The position numbers were made by a program, and so were the translations under genes. Positions 1 to 6,005 of a DNA stretch of 8,627 bases are shown here, piece by piece. The first letter of the stretch is position 1. Each line of letters starts with the position of its first letter. Below the pieces are notes generated by a model. That model was given only the letters and a program-made list of their open reading frames with translations, was not told the DNA's origin and made no database searches. This stretch comes from Pseudomonadota bacterium (GTDB lineage Bacteria; Myxococcota_A; Polyangia; Haliangiales; Haliangiaceae): assembly GCA_023386455.1 (NCBI GenBank), contig JAEWJO010000647.1, forward strand, positions 1-8,627. Reading direction: 5' to 3'.

Positions 1-870
1 CCACCCCCGGGCGCCGCGGCGGAGCCCGCCGCCGCCGAGGTCGCGCAGCCCGCGGCGCGGCCGCCGGGCGCGCCGTCGGAGAACAGCGGCACGGCGAGCG
101 CGTTCGGCGAGCAGCCGCAGCCGCCGACGAAGGTTGAGGGCACCGAAACACCTGCACCTGCACCTGCACCTGGCGGGACGGAACCCACCGCCGCCGCCGC
201 GACCGAGCCCGTCGCCGCGGTCGCGACGCCCGACGCGCCGACGCGCGAGGTGAAGACCGCGAAGGGCGTCGTCACGCTCGTCGACGTTCGCATCGACAGC
301 AAGCCCGCCGGCGCGACCGTGATGCTCGTCGACGACGGCAAGAGCTCGTTCCTCGGCACGACGCCGGTCGCGACCTCGCTCGACGCGAGCCGCGCCTACG
401 ACGTCGTGCTCACGCTCGACGGACGCAAGACCGAGACCGCACACCTCGATCCGGGCAAGGAGTCGAAGCTCGCGATCAAGCTGCACCGCGCGTCGTCGAC
501 CCGGTCGAAGAAGTCGACGTCGAAGCTCGCCGAGCCGTCGTTCGATCTGGGCTCGGTCGTCGAGAAGCCCGCGAAGGAGACGAAGGTCGCGAAGACCGAT
601 GACGTGATCGAGAAGGCCGAGAAGGCGGTCGCGAAGACCGACGCGAAGACCGGCGAGGGCACGCTGATGGTGTCGAGCAAGCCGCCCTGCGAGATCTACA
701 TCGACGGCAAGGCGACGGGCCTCACGACGCCACAGCGCTCGATCGCGCTGCCCGCGGGCGCGCACAAGGTGACGCTCGTCAACGCGGCCGAGAAGATCAC
801 GAAGACCGTGCCGGTCACGATCACCGCGGACCAGTCGACGAAGCTGATCCAGGACCTGATGAAGAAGTAG
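1..870 (+). CDS. PEGA-domain protein, C-terminal part (5' end outside window), probably a Ser/Thr kinase tail
   Basis: The frame is open from the first base to the TAG at 868-870, giving 289 visible residues; the true start lies upstream. A GTG at 250 is in frame but the sequence before it is ordinary coding sequence, so I do not use it as the start. Residues 1 to about 88 are a disordered Pro/Ala/Glu-rich linker. Two PEGA domains follow, at about 94-161 (with IDSKPAGATVML, GTTPV and a YDVVLTLDG strand) and about 220-284 (VSSKPPCEIYIDG, TTPQ, LPAGAHKVTLVN). They are separated by a Lys/Ala/Asp-rich segment that repeats AKTD. PEGA domains are small extracytoplasmic beta-sandwich modules. In Myxococcota this linker-plus-PEGA tail commonly ends membrane-anchored Ser/Thr kinases, which is what I infer here; no kinase domain is visible. 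It could instead be a secreted or TPR-type PEGA protein. It converges on the lipoprotein gene at 886 with 15 bp between stops. Confidence 0.82.
   Translation, partial: PPPGAAAEPAAAEVAQPAARPPGAPSENSGTASAFGEQPQPPTKVEGTETPAPAPAPGGTEPTAAAATEPVAAVATPDAPTREVKTAKGVVTLVDVRIDSKPAGATVMLVDDGKSSFLGTTPVATSLDASRAYDVVLTLDGRKTETAHLDPGKESKLAIKLHRASSTRSKKSTSKLAEPSFDLGSVVEKPAKETKVAKTDDVIEKAEKAVAKTDAKTGEGTLMVSSKPPCEIYIDGKATGLTTPQRSIALPAGAHKVTLVNAAEKITKTVPVTITADQSTKLIQDLMKK
151..171 (+). repeat. Hexanucleotide tandem repeat CCTGCA inside the Pro/Ala linker
   Basis: Three and a half copies of the 6-base unit CCTGCA stand in a row and encode alternating Pro-Ala. The codons CCT and GCA are A/T-ending, unlike the strongly G/C-ending codons on both sides, so the run looks like a recent slippage expansion inside a flexible linker. 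Because the unit is two codons long, a change in copy number keeps the frame and only alters linker length. Confidence 0.7.
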
Positions 871-885
871 TCCGGTCGCGTGCCG

Positions 886-1194
886 CTACAGGTGGCACAT
901 GTTCGCCGCGGCCGGCTTGCAGATCTTCATCGCGTTGCACTCGGCCGGCGCGCCGGTCGAGTCGTTCGGGCACGGGTTGCTCGTCGGGTCGCACGGCTGC
1001 GAGCAGACCTGAAAGCCACTGGCCTCGAAGTTCTTGCACACGCCCGACGTGCAGTCGTGCTCCTCGACGCAGAGGTCGTAGAGCGCCTTCGTGCACGCGG
1101 GACCCGCGGGATTCGCGTCGATGTCGGCGGGTGCGTCGCCCTTGCAGGCGCCAACACCCGCTAGCAACGCGGCGAGTACGACCACGAACCGCAT
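886..1194 (-). CDS. Small ten-cysteine lipoprotein (paralogue of the divergent neighbour)
   Basis: This encodes 102 residues from the ATG at 1194. The frame is open further upstream, but residues before this Met look random, while from it a classic lipoprotein signal starts: Met-Arg, a hydrophobic core and the lipobox VGAC, with Cys17 as the lipidated residue. After a short tether the mature part carries ten cysteines (34, 42, 48, 53, 64, 68, 75, 86, 92, 100), spaced x7-x5-x4-x10-x3-x6-x10-x5-x7, presumably five disulfides in the periplasm or on the surface. Motifs include HDCTSGVC, NPCPND and ICKPAAANMC. The divergent gene at 1272 has the same length, lipobox type and nearly the same spacing. 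The DC-x-SG-x-C pattern recalls Cys-rich modules in large myxobacterial surface proteins. Function unknown. A GGAAG lies only 1 nt before the ATG, closer than a normal ribosome binding site. Confidence 0.85.
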   Translation of the reverse strand: MRFVVVLAALLAGVGACKGDAPADIDANPAGPACTKALYDLCVEEHDCTSGVCKNFEASGFQVCSQPCDPTSNPCPNDSTGAPAECNAMKICKPAAANMCHL

Positions 1195-1271
1195 GCTTCC
1201 ATCGTACACGCGGTGGTGTGTCATTGCTCTGTAATTGCCTGGCAGCCGCTGGCCTGCCTTACGATCGACAC
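1195..1271. promoter_or_regulatory. Divergent intergenic region between the two lipoprotein genes, with matched TACGAT boxes
   Basis: These 77 bp must hold the start signals of both lipoprotein genes. It is one of the more A/T-rich spots in the window. A TACGAT hexamer, 4 of 6 matches to the -10 consensus, occurs on both sides at the same distance, exactly six bases before each ATG: on the + strand at 1260-1265 and on the - strand at 1206-1201. If these are -10 boxes, transcription would begin at or near the start codons, giving leaderless or very short leaders, which fits the lack of a normally placed Shine-Dalgarno on either side. I see no convincing -35 element at 16-18 bp. The match could also be a remnant of the duplication that produced the pair. 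Confidence 0.4.
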
Positions 1272-1580
1272 ATGAGAGCTGCACTCGTATTCGTGCTCGT
1301 CGTTACGGCTTGTGGTGGCGACGATGGCACGAGCAACAACACGACGATCGATGCAGCAGGCTCGGCCGCGGCGTGCACGGGCGCGGTCTACGACGTCTGC
1401 ACCGGCGACGCCGACTGCATGTCGCAGAACTGCCATTTCTACATGCAGTCGAGCTTCAGTGTGTGCACGCAGGCGTGCAGCGCGGCGAACCCGTGCCCGA
1501 ACGACGCGAGCGGCAGTCCCGGCCAGTGCAACAACATGGGCATCTGCAAGCCCGCCGTCGCGAACAACTGCACGCGTTGA
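1272..1580 (+). CDS. Small ten-cysteine lipoprotein (paralogue of the divergent neighbour)
   Basis: This encodes 102 residues from the ATG at 1272. An upstream in-frame extension exists but reads through the neighbouring gene's antisense strand and is not protein-like. The signal is short: Met-Arg, a Val/Leu-rich core and the lipobox VTAC, with Cys14 lipidated and followed by GGDDG. An Asp at +2 after the Cys, which would signal inner-membrane retention in enterobacteria, is absent. A Ser/Asn/Thr/Ala tether leads to ten cysteines (35, 43, 49, 54, 65, 69, 75, 86, 92, 100), spaced x7-x5-x4-x10-x3-x5-x10-x5-x7. By hand alignment about 35 of 68 positions match the divergent paralogue, including NPCPND, the QCN/ECN turn and ICKPA-x-AN-x-C. 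The cysteine pattern differs only by one residue in the sixth gap. Export and disulfide bonding are inferred; the partner and role are not known. Confidence 0.87.
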   Translation: MRAALVFVLVVTACGGDDGTSNNTTIDAAGSAAACTGAVYDVCTGDADCMSQNCHFYMQSSFSVCTQACSAANPCPNDASGSPGQCNNMGICKPAVANNCTR

Positions 1581-1616
1581 TTGCAGAGCCTCGCGCACCG
1601 GCGGTACGGTCCGGCC

Positions 1617-1623
1617 AAGGAGG
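1617..1623 (+). promoter_or_regulatory. Strong Shine-Dalgarno for the DUF1232 gene
   Basis: AAGGAGG lies six bases before the GTG at 1630. It is the best ribosome binding site in the window and decides the start of the downstream gene, whose frame is open for a further 318 bases upstream. Confidence 0.85.
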
Positions 1624-1629
1624 CTGCGC

Positions 1630-2166
1630 GTGGCACATATCGAGGTCTTCAAGAGCTGGGCCGAGACGATTCGCCAGGACATCGACGCGTTCAAGTCGTT
1701 GCTCGAGTCGGCGACGGCGGACGAGAAGGCGCGCAAGCTCGCGGGCGGCGCGCTGGGCTACCTCGTCAGCAAGATGGACCTGATCCCCGACTGGAACGAG
1801 GGCATCGGCGTCATCGACGACGTGATGGTGCTCCGCGTGTGCGCGCAGCTCTCGCAGGATCACGAGCGCGGCTCGCTGACGACGGCCGCCGAGGCGAGCC
1901 TCGAGCGCATGGCGAACCAGGCCGAGAAGATCACCGCGTTTCTCGGCGGACCGATCTACGACAAGCTGAAGGCCTACTGCGCCAAGCTCGGCGAGCAGAA
2001 GGTTCGCGGCGCGACGCCCGCGGAGCTGATGGCGGACGACGCCAAGCGCAAGTCGCTCTACGTCGCGCTCGACGAGGAGCTCGAGAAGACCGTGCCGATC
2101 GTCGTCAACGATCCGGCCGACGCCGAGCTGCGCCTCAAGGCGTACCTGACGCACAAGCTCCAGTGA
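1630..2166 (+). CDS. DUF1232 (YkvA-like) domain protein with a long C-terminal extension
   Basis: This encodes 178 residues from a GTG chosen by the AAGGAGG six bases upstream; the preceding in-frame sequence overlaps the lipoprotein gene and is not protein-like. The DUF1232 core lies at about residues 36-72, recognisable by GYLVSKMDLIPDWNEGIGVI followed by DDVMVL, matching the family signature (P)-x-DLIPD...G-x-(L/I)DD. The biochemical function of this family is not established. The usual Pro before the DLIPD motif is replaced by Lys-Met. Many family members are about 100-140 residues long; this one has a further 100 or so charged, helical-looking residues after the core with no recognisable domain. 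No signal peptide is visible, so it is probably cytoplasmic or membrane-associated. Its TGA shares one base with the ATG of the next gene (TGATG), indicating translational coupling to a secreted protein. Confidence 0.85.
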   Translation: MAHIEVFKSWAETIRQDIDAFKSLLESATADEKARKLAGGALGYLVSKMDLIPDWNEGIGVIDDVMVLRVCAQLSQDHERGSLTTAAEASLERMANQAEKITAFLGGPIYDKLKAYCAKLGEQKVRGATPAELMADDAKRKSLYVALDEELEKTVPIVVNDPADAELRLKAYLTHKLQ

Positions 2167-2861
2167 TGCGCGCCGCGATCGCAGCTCTGCTCGTCGCCGC
2201 CGCCGCGGCGCCCGCGCACGCCGACGACACGTTCGAGGCGAAGGCGCAGGGCGCCCAGCGCATCAAGCAGCTCGAGGATCTCGTGTGGCCGCTGACCGCG
2301 TCGTGCGACGACGGCGACGACACGCAGCAGCGCCAGTGCAAGAAGGTCCGCGACGCGCGTGCGGCCGAGCTCGCATCGGCGACGCTGCTCGTCGATGCCG
2401 ACAAGGACTCGTTCACGGTCGGCACGTGGAACGCGGCGACGAAGTCCGCACCGATCTCGCTGTCCGCGTGCATCCGCTGCTCCGGCCTCGAGCTCGACGG
2501 CACGACCTGGGTGGTCGTCGGCACCACGTCGCCGAAGTTCGAAGGCGGCAAGGTCACCGCGAAGCTGCACGACAACGGCCGGCAGTTCCTCGACGATGTG
2601 ACCGCGAAGAACTTCGCCGCGATGGCGAAGACCGCGCGCATCCAGCTGCTCGCGAAGGTGCCGGCAAAGGCGAAGCTCGTCGTCGATGGCAAGCGCGTGC
2701 TCGCGCTCGACGTGATCGGCTATCGCGTCTACATGCCGTGCGACGGCTCGATCGTGCTCGCGAAGCCGAGCTCGGGCCCGGCCGAGGGCGACAAGAAGCA
2801 GTGCCAGCAGACCCGAGGGCAACAGATCGATCACCGGTCCGAGCAAAGCGAGGATCGGTGA
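2166..2861 (+). CDS. Secreted six-cysteine protein of unknown function
   Basis: This encodes 231 residues from the ATG overlapping the previous stop. No separate Shine-Dalgarno is visible, consistent with coupling. Residues 1-19 form a clear Sec signal peptide (MRAAIAALLV, then an Ala run ending AHA), with likely cleavage before DDTFEAK, so the mature protein should be periplasmic or extracellular. It has six cysteines (47, 58, 102, 105, 192, 213) including a C-x-x-C pair in SACIRCSG. Cys47/58 flank an Asp-rich loop. No membrane segment or known domain is recognised; C-x-x-C alone is not enough to call a thioredoxin-like or haem-binding protein. The last 16 residues (from TRGQQ) are polar and use more A/T-ending codons than the rest, so the ancestral stop may have been nearby. 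The DUF1338 gene follows after 40 bp. Confidence 0.78.
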   Translation: MRAAIAALLVAAAAAPAHADDTFEAKAQGAQRIKQLEDLVWPLTASCDDGDDTQQRQCKKVRDARAAELASATLLVDADKDSFTVGTWNAATKSAPISLSACIRCSGLELDGTTWVVVGTTSPKFEGGKVTAKLHDNGRQFLDDVTAKNFAAMAKTARIQLLAKVPAKAKLVVDGKRVLALDVIGYRVYMPCDGSIVLAKPSSGPAEGDKKQCQQTRGQQIDHRSEQSEDR

Positions 2862-2901
2862 CTCCTTGGCCCGAGGGTCCCCCTCGTGGGTCGGAGCAGC
2901 C

Positions 2902-3705
2902 GTGACGCTCGACGAGCTCCTCACCGCGCTGTGGCAGGACTACGTCGCGACGACGCCGCAGGCGGAGCGGATCCATCGCCTGCTCGCCGGACGCGGCGAG
3001 GCGGTCCAGAACGATCACATCGCGCTGCGCACCTACGGTGTCGCGGGCATCGGCATCGCCGCGCTGGCGAAGCCGTTCGAGGCGCTCGGCTGGGTCGAGC
3101 AGGCCGACCGCTACCGCTTCACCGACAAGAAGCTCGTCGCGCGCTACTGGCGTCACCCCGACCCGAGCCTGCCGAAGGTGTTCATCAGCGAGCTGTGCGT
3201 GCACGAGCTGTCCGCGGCGGCGAACATCATCATCGACCGCCTCGTCGCCCAGCTGCCGCCGGGGTTCGGCGACCGTCCCGACCTGCCGTGGGCGGGCCGG
3301 CCGTGGAGCGTGCGGCGCGCCGAGTACGAATCTCTCCTGCTCGAGAGCGAGTACGCGGCCTGGGTCGCGGCGTTCGGCTTCCGGGTCAATCACTTCACGG
3401 TCTCGGTCAACGCGCTGACGACGTTCCCGGATCTGTTGGCACTCAACGCATTTCTGCTCGAGCACGGGTTCACGCTCAACGAGTCCGGTGGCGCGATCAA
3501 GGGCACGGTCGCCGAGCGCCTCGAGCAGTCGTCGACGCGTGCGGACGAGATCGAGGTCGACCTCGACGGCGAGCGCGTCCGGATCCCGTCCTGCTACTAC
3601 GAGTTCGCGCGGCGCTACCCGCTGCCGAGCGGCGAGCTGTTCCAGGGCTTCGTCCCCGCGTCGGCCGACAAGATCTTCGAGTCGACCGACGTCAAACGTG
3701 CGTGA
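2902..3705 (+). CDS. DUF1338 / 2-oxoadipate dioxygenase-decarboxylase family protein, short form
   Basis: This encodes 267 residues from the GTG at 2902, which has GGAG five bases upstream. A TTG at 2866 is in frame but would add 12 residues encoded across a hairpin and has no ribosome binding site. Family members share the vicinal-oxygen-chelate fold and bind Fe(II). The characterised member HglS converts 2-oxoadipate to D-2-hydroxyglutarate in lysine breakdown. Here NDHIALRTYG (His39, with Arg43 four residues on) matches the first metal His and substrate Arg of that family. RVNHFTVSVN gives His164 as the probable second ligand and CYYEFARRYP gives Glu234 as the probable third. HglS and E. 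coli YdcJ are well over 400 residues, so this is the short form and may lack the C-terminal part that contributes to the substrate pocket. The substrate is therefore uncertain. Its 3' end overlaps the convergent PilZ gene by 14 bp. Confidence 0.85.
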   Translation: MTLDELLTALWQDYVATTPQAERIHRLLAGRGEAVQNDHIALRTYGVAGIGIAALAKPFEALGWVEQADRYRFTDKKLVARYWRHPDPSLPKVFISELCVHELSAAANIIIDRLVAQLPPGFGDRPDLPWAGRPWSVRRAEYESLLLESEYAAWVAAFGFRVNHFTVSVNALTTFPDLLALNAFLLEHGFTLNESGGAIKGTVAERLEQSSTRADEIEVDLDGERVRIPSCYYEFARRYPLPSGELFQGFVPASADKIFESTDVKRA

Positions 3706-4045
3706 GCGTCGCGAAGTAGTCGTTCAGCTCGAGCAGGATGTCGACGTCGACCCCGACGAACTGGATCCCCATGCCGGCCGGCGGCGCGGCGCTCGACCAC
3801 CGGACGATCGACGGTAGCGAGAACACGCGATCGCTCGACGGCAGCGACAGCTCGACGATCAGAGGTGTCCCTACCTCCTGGATCTCACCGGTCGCGATGT
3901 ACGCGCCGCCGACGCCGATGTTGCGGGTCTCGGCGGCGATCCATGCGGGGTGCAGGGTGGTCCGGAACCGCACGGGCATCACCCGCCCGGGGCGCGCCTT
4001 GCCACGGAAGTACTGCCGTCGCTCGTGCCGCTGCTGCCCGTCCAT
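3692..4045 (-). CDS. Stand-alone PilZ domain protein (putative c-di-GMP receptor)
   Basis: This encodes 117 residues from the ATG at 4045. It is a single PilZ domain with no signal peptide or partner domain, so it is probably a cytoplasmic adaptor for the second messenger c-di-GMP. The first binding motif RxxxR is present near the N-terminus (Arg10-Arg14 in RRQYFR). The second, normally (D/N)xSxxG, reads NIGVGG at 42-47, so the Ser is replaced by Gly44. The downstream strand GMGIQFVGVD is typical of PilZ ends, and the overall form resembles the short PilZ family expanded in Myxococcus and relatives. Loss of the Ser may weaken c-di-GMP binding, though Arg and Asn/Gly positions remain. The gene is convergent with the DUF1338 gene and divergent from mpl; no target is encoded beside it. 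Confidence 0.85.
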   Translation of the reverse strand: MDGQQRHERRQYFRGKARPGRVMPVRFRTTLHPAWIAAETRNIGVGGAYIATGEIQEVGTPLIVELSLPSSDRVFSLPSIVRWSSAAPPAGMGIQFVGVDVDILLELNDYFATLTHV

Positions 4046-4130
4046 TCCCGTAAGGGATCATACTTGATTCTTCGGGTCATCGAGGGCTTTACCCGACGAG
4101 GGGACAGCGGTTAGGGTCCGACCGCGAATC
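4046..4130. promoter_or_regulatory. Divergent intergenic region between the PilZ gene and mpl
   Basis: These 85 bp separate two divergent genes and should carry both promoters. On the - strand a TATGAT, 5 of 6 matches to the -10 consensus, occupies 4062-4057, 11 bases before the PilZ ATG, implying a very short leader; no -35 match is visible at 16-18 bp. On the + strand TTGATT at 4064-4069 resembles a -35 box, but the best -10 candidate 17-18 bp downstream (around 4087-4093, TTTACC) is poor. No good Shine-Dalgarno precedes the mpl GTG. The assignments are tentative. Confidence 0.35.
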
Positions 4131-6002
4131 GTGAAGGTGCACCTGATCGGCATCGGAGGGACGGGCATGGGGGCCGTCGCTGGCCTGCTCGTGGCCGCGG
4201 GATATGACGTCCGCGGCTCGGATGCCGCGGTGTATCCGCCGATGAGCGAGCAGCTCGCCGCGCTCGGCGTGCCGGTGATGATGCCCTACGCGGCAGAGAA
4301 CCTCGACTGGATGCCGGACCTCGTCGTCGTCGGCAACGTCCACGGCAAGGATCACGTCGAGGTCAAGGCGGCGCAGGAGCGCGGCATCGAGCTGACGTCG
4401 TTCCCGGCGGTGCTCGGCGATCGCCTGCTCGACGGCAAGCACTCGATCGTCGTCTCCGGCACGCACGGCAAGACGACGACGACCTCGCTGCTCGCGCACA
4501 TCCTGCTCGAGGCCGGCCGCGATCCGTCGCTGTTCGTCGGCGGTGTGCCGGTCGCGCTCGGTCAGGGCTGGCGCCTCGGCAACGGCGAGAACTTCGTCAT
4601 CGAGGGCGACGAGTACGACACCGCGTTCTTCGACAAGGGCCCCAAGTTCGCGCACTACAAGCCGCGCACCGCGATCCTGACGAGCGTCGAGCTCGATCAC
4701 GTCGACATCTTTCCGTCGTTCGACGCCGTGCGCGACACGTTCAAGAAGCTCGTCACCGCGATGCCCGCGGACGGCCTGCTCGTCGTGTGCGCCGAGTCGG
4801 CCGATGCGCGCGCCGTCGCGAAGTCGGCGACCTCGAAGGTCGAGCAGTACGCGGTCCTCGGGGCCGACGGCGGCGACAACTTCGAGCTCGATACCGACGG
4901 CGGCAACCCCAAGGACGTCCAGTGGTACGCGCGGAACCTCGAGGTCGGAAAGTCCGGCCGCGTCTCGTTCGACGTGTTCCACAACGGCGAGCGCTACGAG
5001 CACTTCGAGACGCTGCTCGTCGGCCGCCACAACGTCGGCAACTGCGTCGCCGCGATCGCCGTGGCGCACTCGATCGGCGTGCCGATCAAGGATATCCAGC
5101 GCGGCGTCGCGAGCTTCGCCGGCGTGCGCCGCCGCCAGGAGCTGCGTGGCATCGCCGGCGGCGTCACCGTCCTCGACGACTATGCCCATCACCCGACCGC
5201 CGTGCGCGAGACGCTGAAGGCGCTGCGCAGGCGGTTCCCGAAGCGCCGGCTGATCGCGGTCTACGAGCCGCGCTCCGCGACGAGCCGCCGCCGCACGTTT
5301 CAGGACGAGTTCGTCGACGCGTTCTCGCACGCCGACGAGGTGATCGTCGGCCGGATGTTCGATCCCTCGAAGATACCGGTCGAGGAGCGCTTCGATCCGG
5401 AGAAGCTCGCGCTCGACCTCCACCGCAACGGCACGAAGTCGAGCTACACGCCGGACGTCGGCATGATCGTCAAGCAGCTCGCCGAGAGCGCGGCGCCCGG
5501 CGATGTCGTCGTCGTGCTGTCGAGCGGCAGCTTCGACGGCTTGCACGACAAGCTACTCGCCGAGATCGGTGACGCGATTCGCCCCGCGCATCGCGCCGAC
5601 ATGGCCGGGATTCGCGACCTGCTCTCGAGCGTCGGGCTCGACGAGCCGGCGCGCGACGACCAGTTCCCGTCGTTCTACGTGCTCCACAACGAGGAGGGGC
5701 TCGCCGGCACGGTCGCCCTCGACGTGATGGGCGACGATGCGGTGCTGCGTGCTCTCGCGACGCACGGCGAGTACCGCGGCGCCGGCTACGGCTGGATGCT
5801 CGCCGACATGGCGGTCAGCCAGGCGCGGTGGCGCGGCGTCCGCCGGATCTACCTGTTGACCGAGAGCGCGAGTGACTTCTTCGCCGCCAAGTTCGGGTTC
5901 CGCGTCGTCGATCGCTCGACCCTGTCGAAGCTCGTCGCGGCGAGCGAGACGTTCACCGCGCCGCGCGGTGCGAACCTCGTCGCGATGCGCCTCGACCTCT
6001 AG
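4131..6002 (+). CDS. mpl: UDP-MurNAc : L-Ala-D-Glu-meso-DAP tripeptide ligase (Mpl) fused to a C-terminal GNAT acetyltransferase
   Basis: This encodes 623 residues from the GTG at 4131, which begins directly with the N-terminal Rossmann motif HLIGIGGTGMG. Residues 1-482 form a complete Mur ligase: P-loop GTHGKTTTT at 110-118, EGDEYDTAFFDKG at 158-170, LDHVDIF, DDYAHHPTAV at 349-358, EPRSATSRR at 379-387 and SSGSFDGLHDKLL near 464-476. The DTAFFDK and EPRS-x-T signatures point to Mpl, which reattaches recycled murein tripeptide to UDP-MurNAc in the cytoplasm using ATP, rather than MurC. Mpl normally ends here at about 450-480 residues. Without a stop, residues 483-623 continue as a GNAT domain: IRPAHRADMAGIRDLL, the acetyl-CoA loop EYRGAGYGWML at 547-557, and LLTESASDFFAAKFGF leading to a tail resembling ArsN2-type acetyltransferases. 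The acceptor is unknown. The next gene starts 3 bp later. Confidence 0.92.
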   Translation: MKVHLIGIGGTGMGAVAGLLVAAGYDVRGSDAAVYPPMSEQLAALGVPVMMPYAAENLDWMPDLVVVGNVHGKDHVEVKAAQERGIELTSFPAVLGDRLLDGKHSIVVSGTHGKTTTTSLLAHILLEAGRDPSLFVGGVPVALGQGWRLGNGENFVIEGDEYDTAFFDKGPKFAHYKPRTAILTSVELDHVDIFPSFDAVRDTFKKLVTAMPADGLLVVCAESADARAVAKSATSKVEQYAVLGADGGDNFELDTDGGNPKDVQWYARNLEVGKSGRVSFDVFHNGERYEHFETLLVGRHNVGNCVAAIAVAHSIGVPIKDIQRGVASFAGVRRRQELRGIAGGVTVLDDYAHHPTAVRETLKALRRRFPKRRLIAVYEPRSATSRRRTFQDEFVDAFSHADEVIVGRMFDPSKIPVEERFDPEKLALDLHRNGTKSSYTPDVGMIVKQLAESAAPGDVVVVLSSGSFDGLHDKLLAEIGDAIRPAHRADMAGIRDLLSSVGLDEPARDDQFPSFYVLHNEEGLAGTVALDVMGDDAVLRALATHGEYRGAGYGWMLADMAVSQARWRGVRRIYLLTESASDFFAAKFGFRVVDRSTLSKLVAASETFTAPRGANLVAMRLDL

Positions 6003-6005
6003 GTC

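Noticed and set aside
880..898. Possible terminator hairpin between the convergent PEGA and lipoprotein genes (GTGCC / GGCAC)
   Set aside because: Only five base pairs with a nine-base loop and no T run; too weak to call.
2866..3705. TTG at 2866 as the start of the DUF1338 gene
   Set aside because: No ribosome binding site, and the extra 12 residues cross a hairpin; the GTG at 2902 has GGAG at a proper distance.
4089..5546. Long open frame of 485 codons on the - strand opposite mpl
   Set aside because: It is fully antisense to a well-supported Mur ligase; its product is rich in Arg, Ala, Asp and Val with no domain, as expected from the complement of G/C-ending codons.
5577..6002. GNAT domain as a separate gene
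   Set aside because: There is no stop between the ligase and the GNAT domain, the first GNAT strand starts before the first internal Met (residue 491), and no ribosome binding site precedes that Met. A fusion is the simpler reading.
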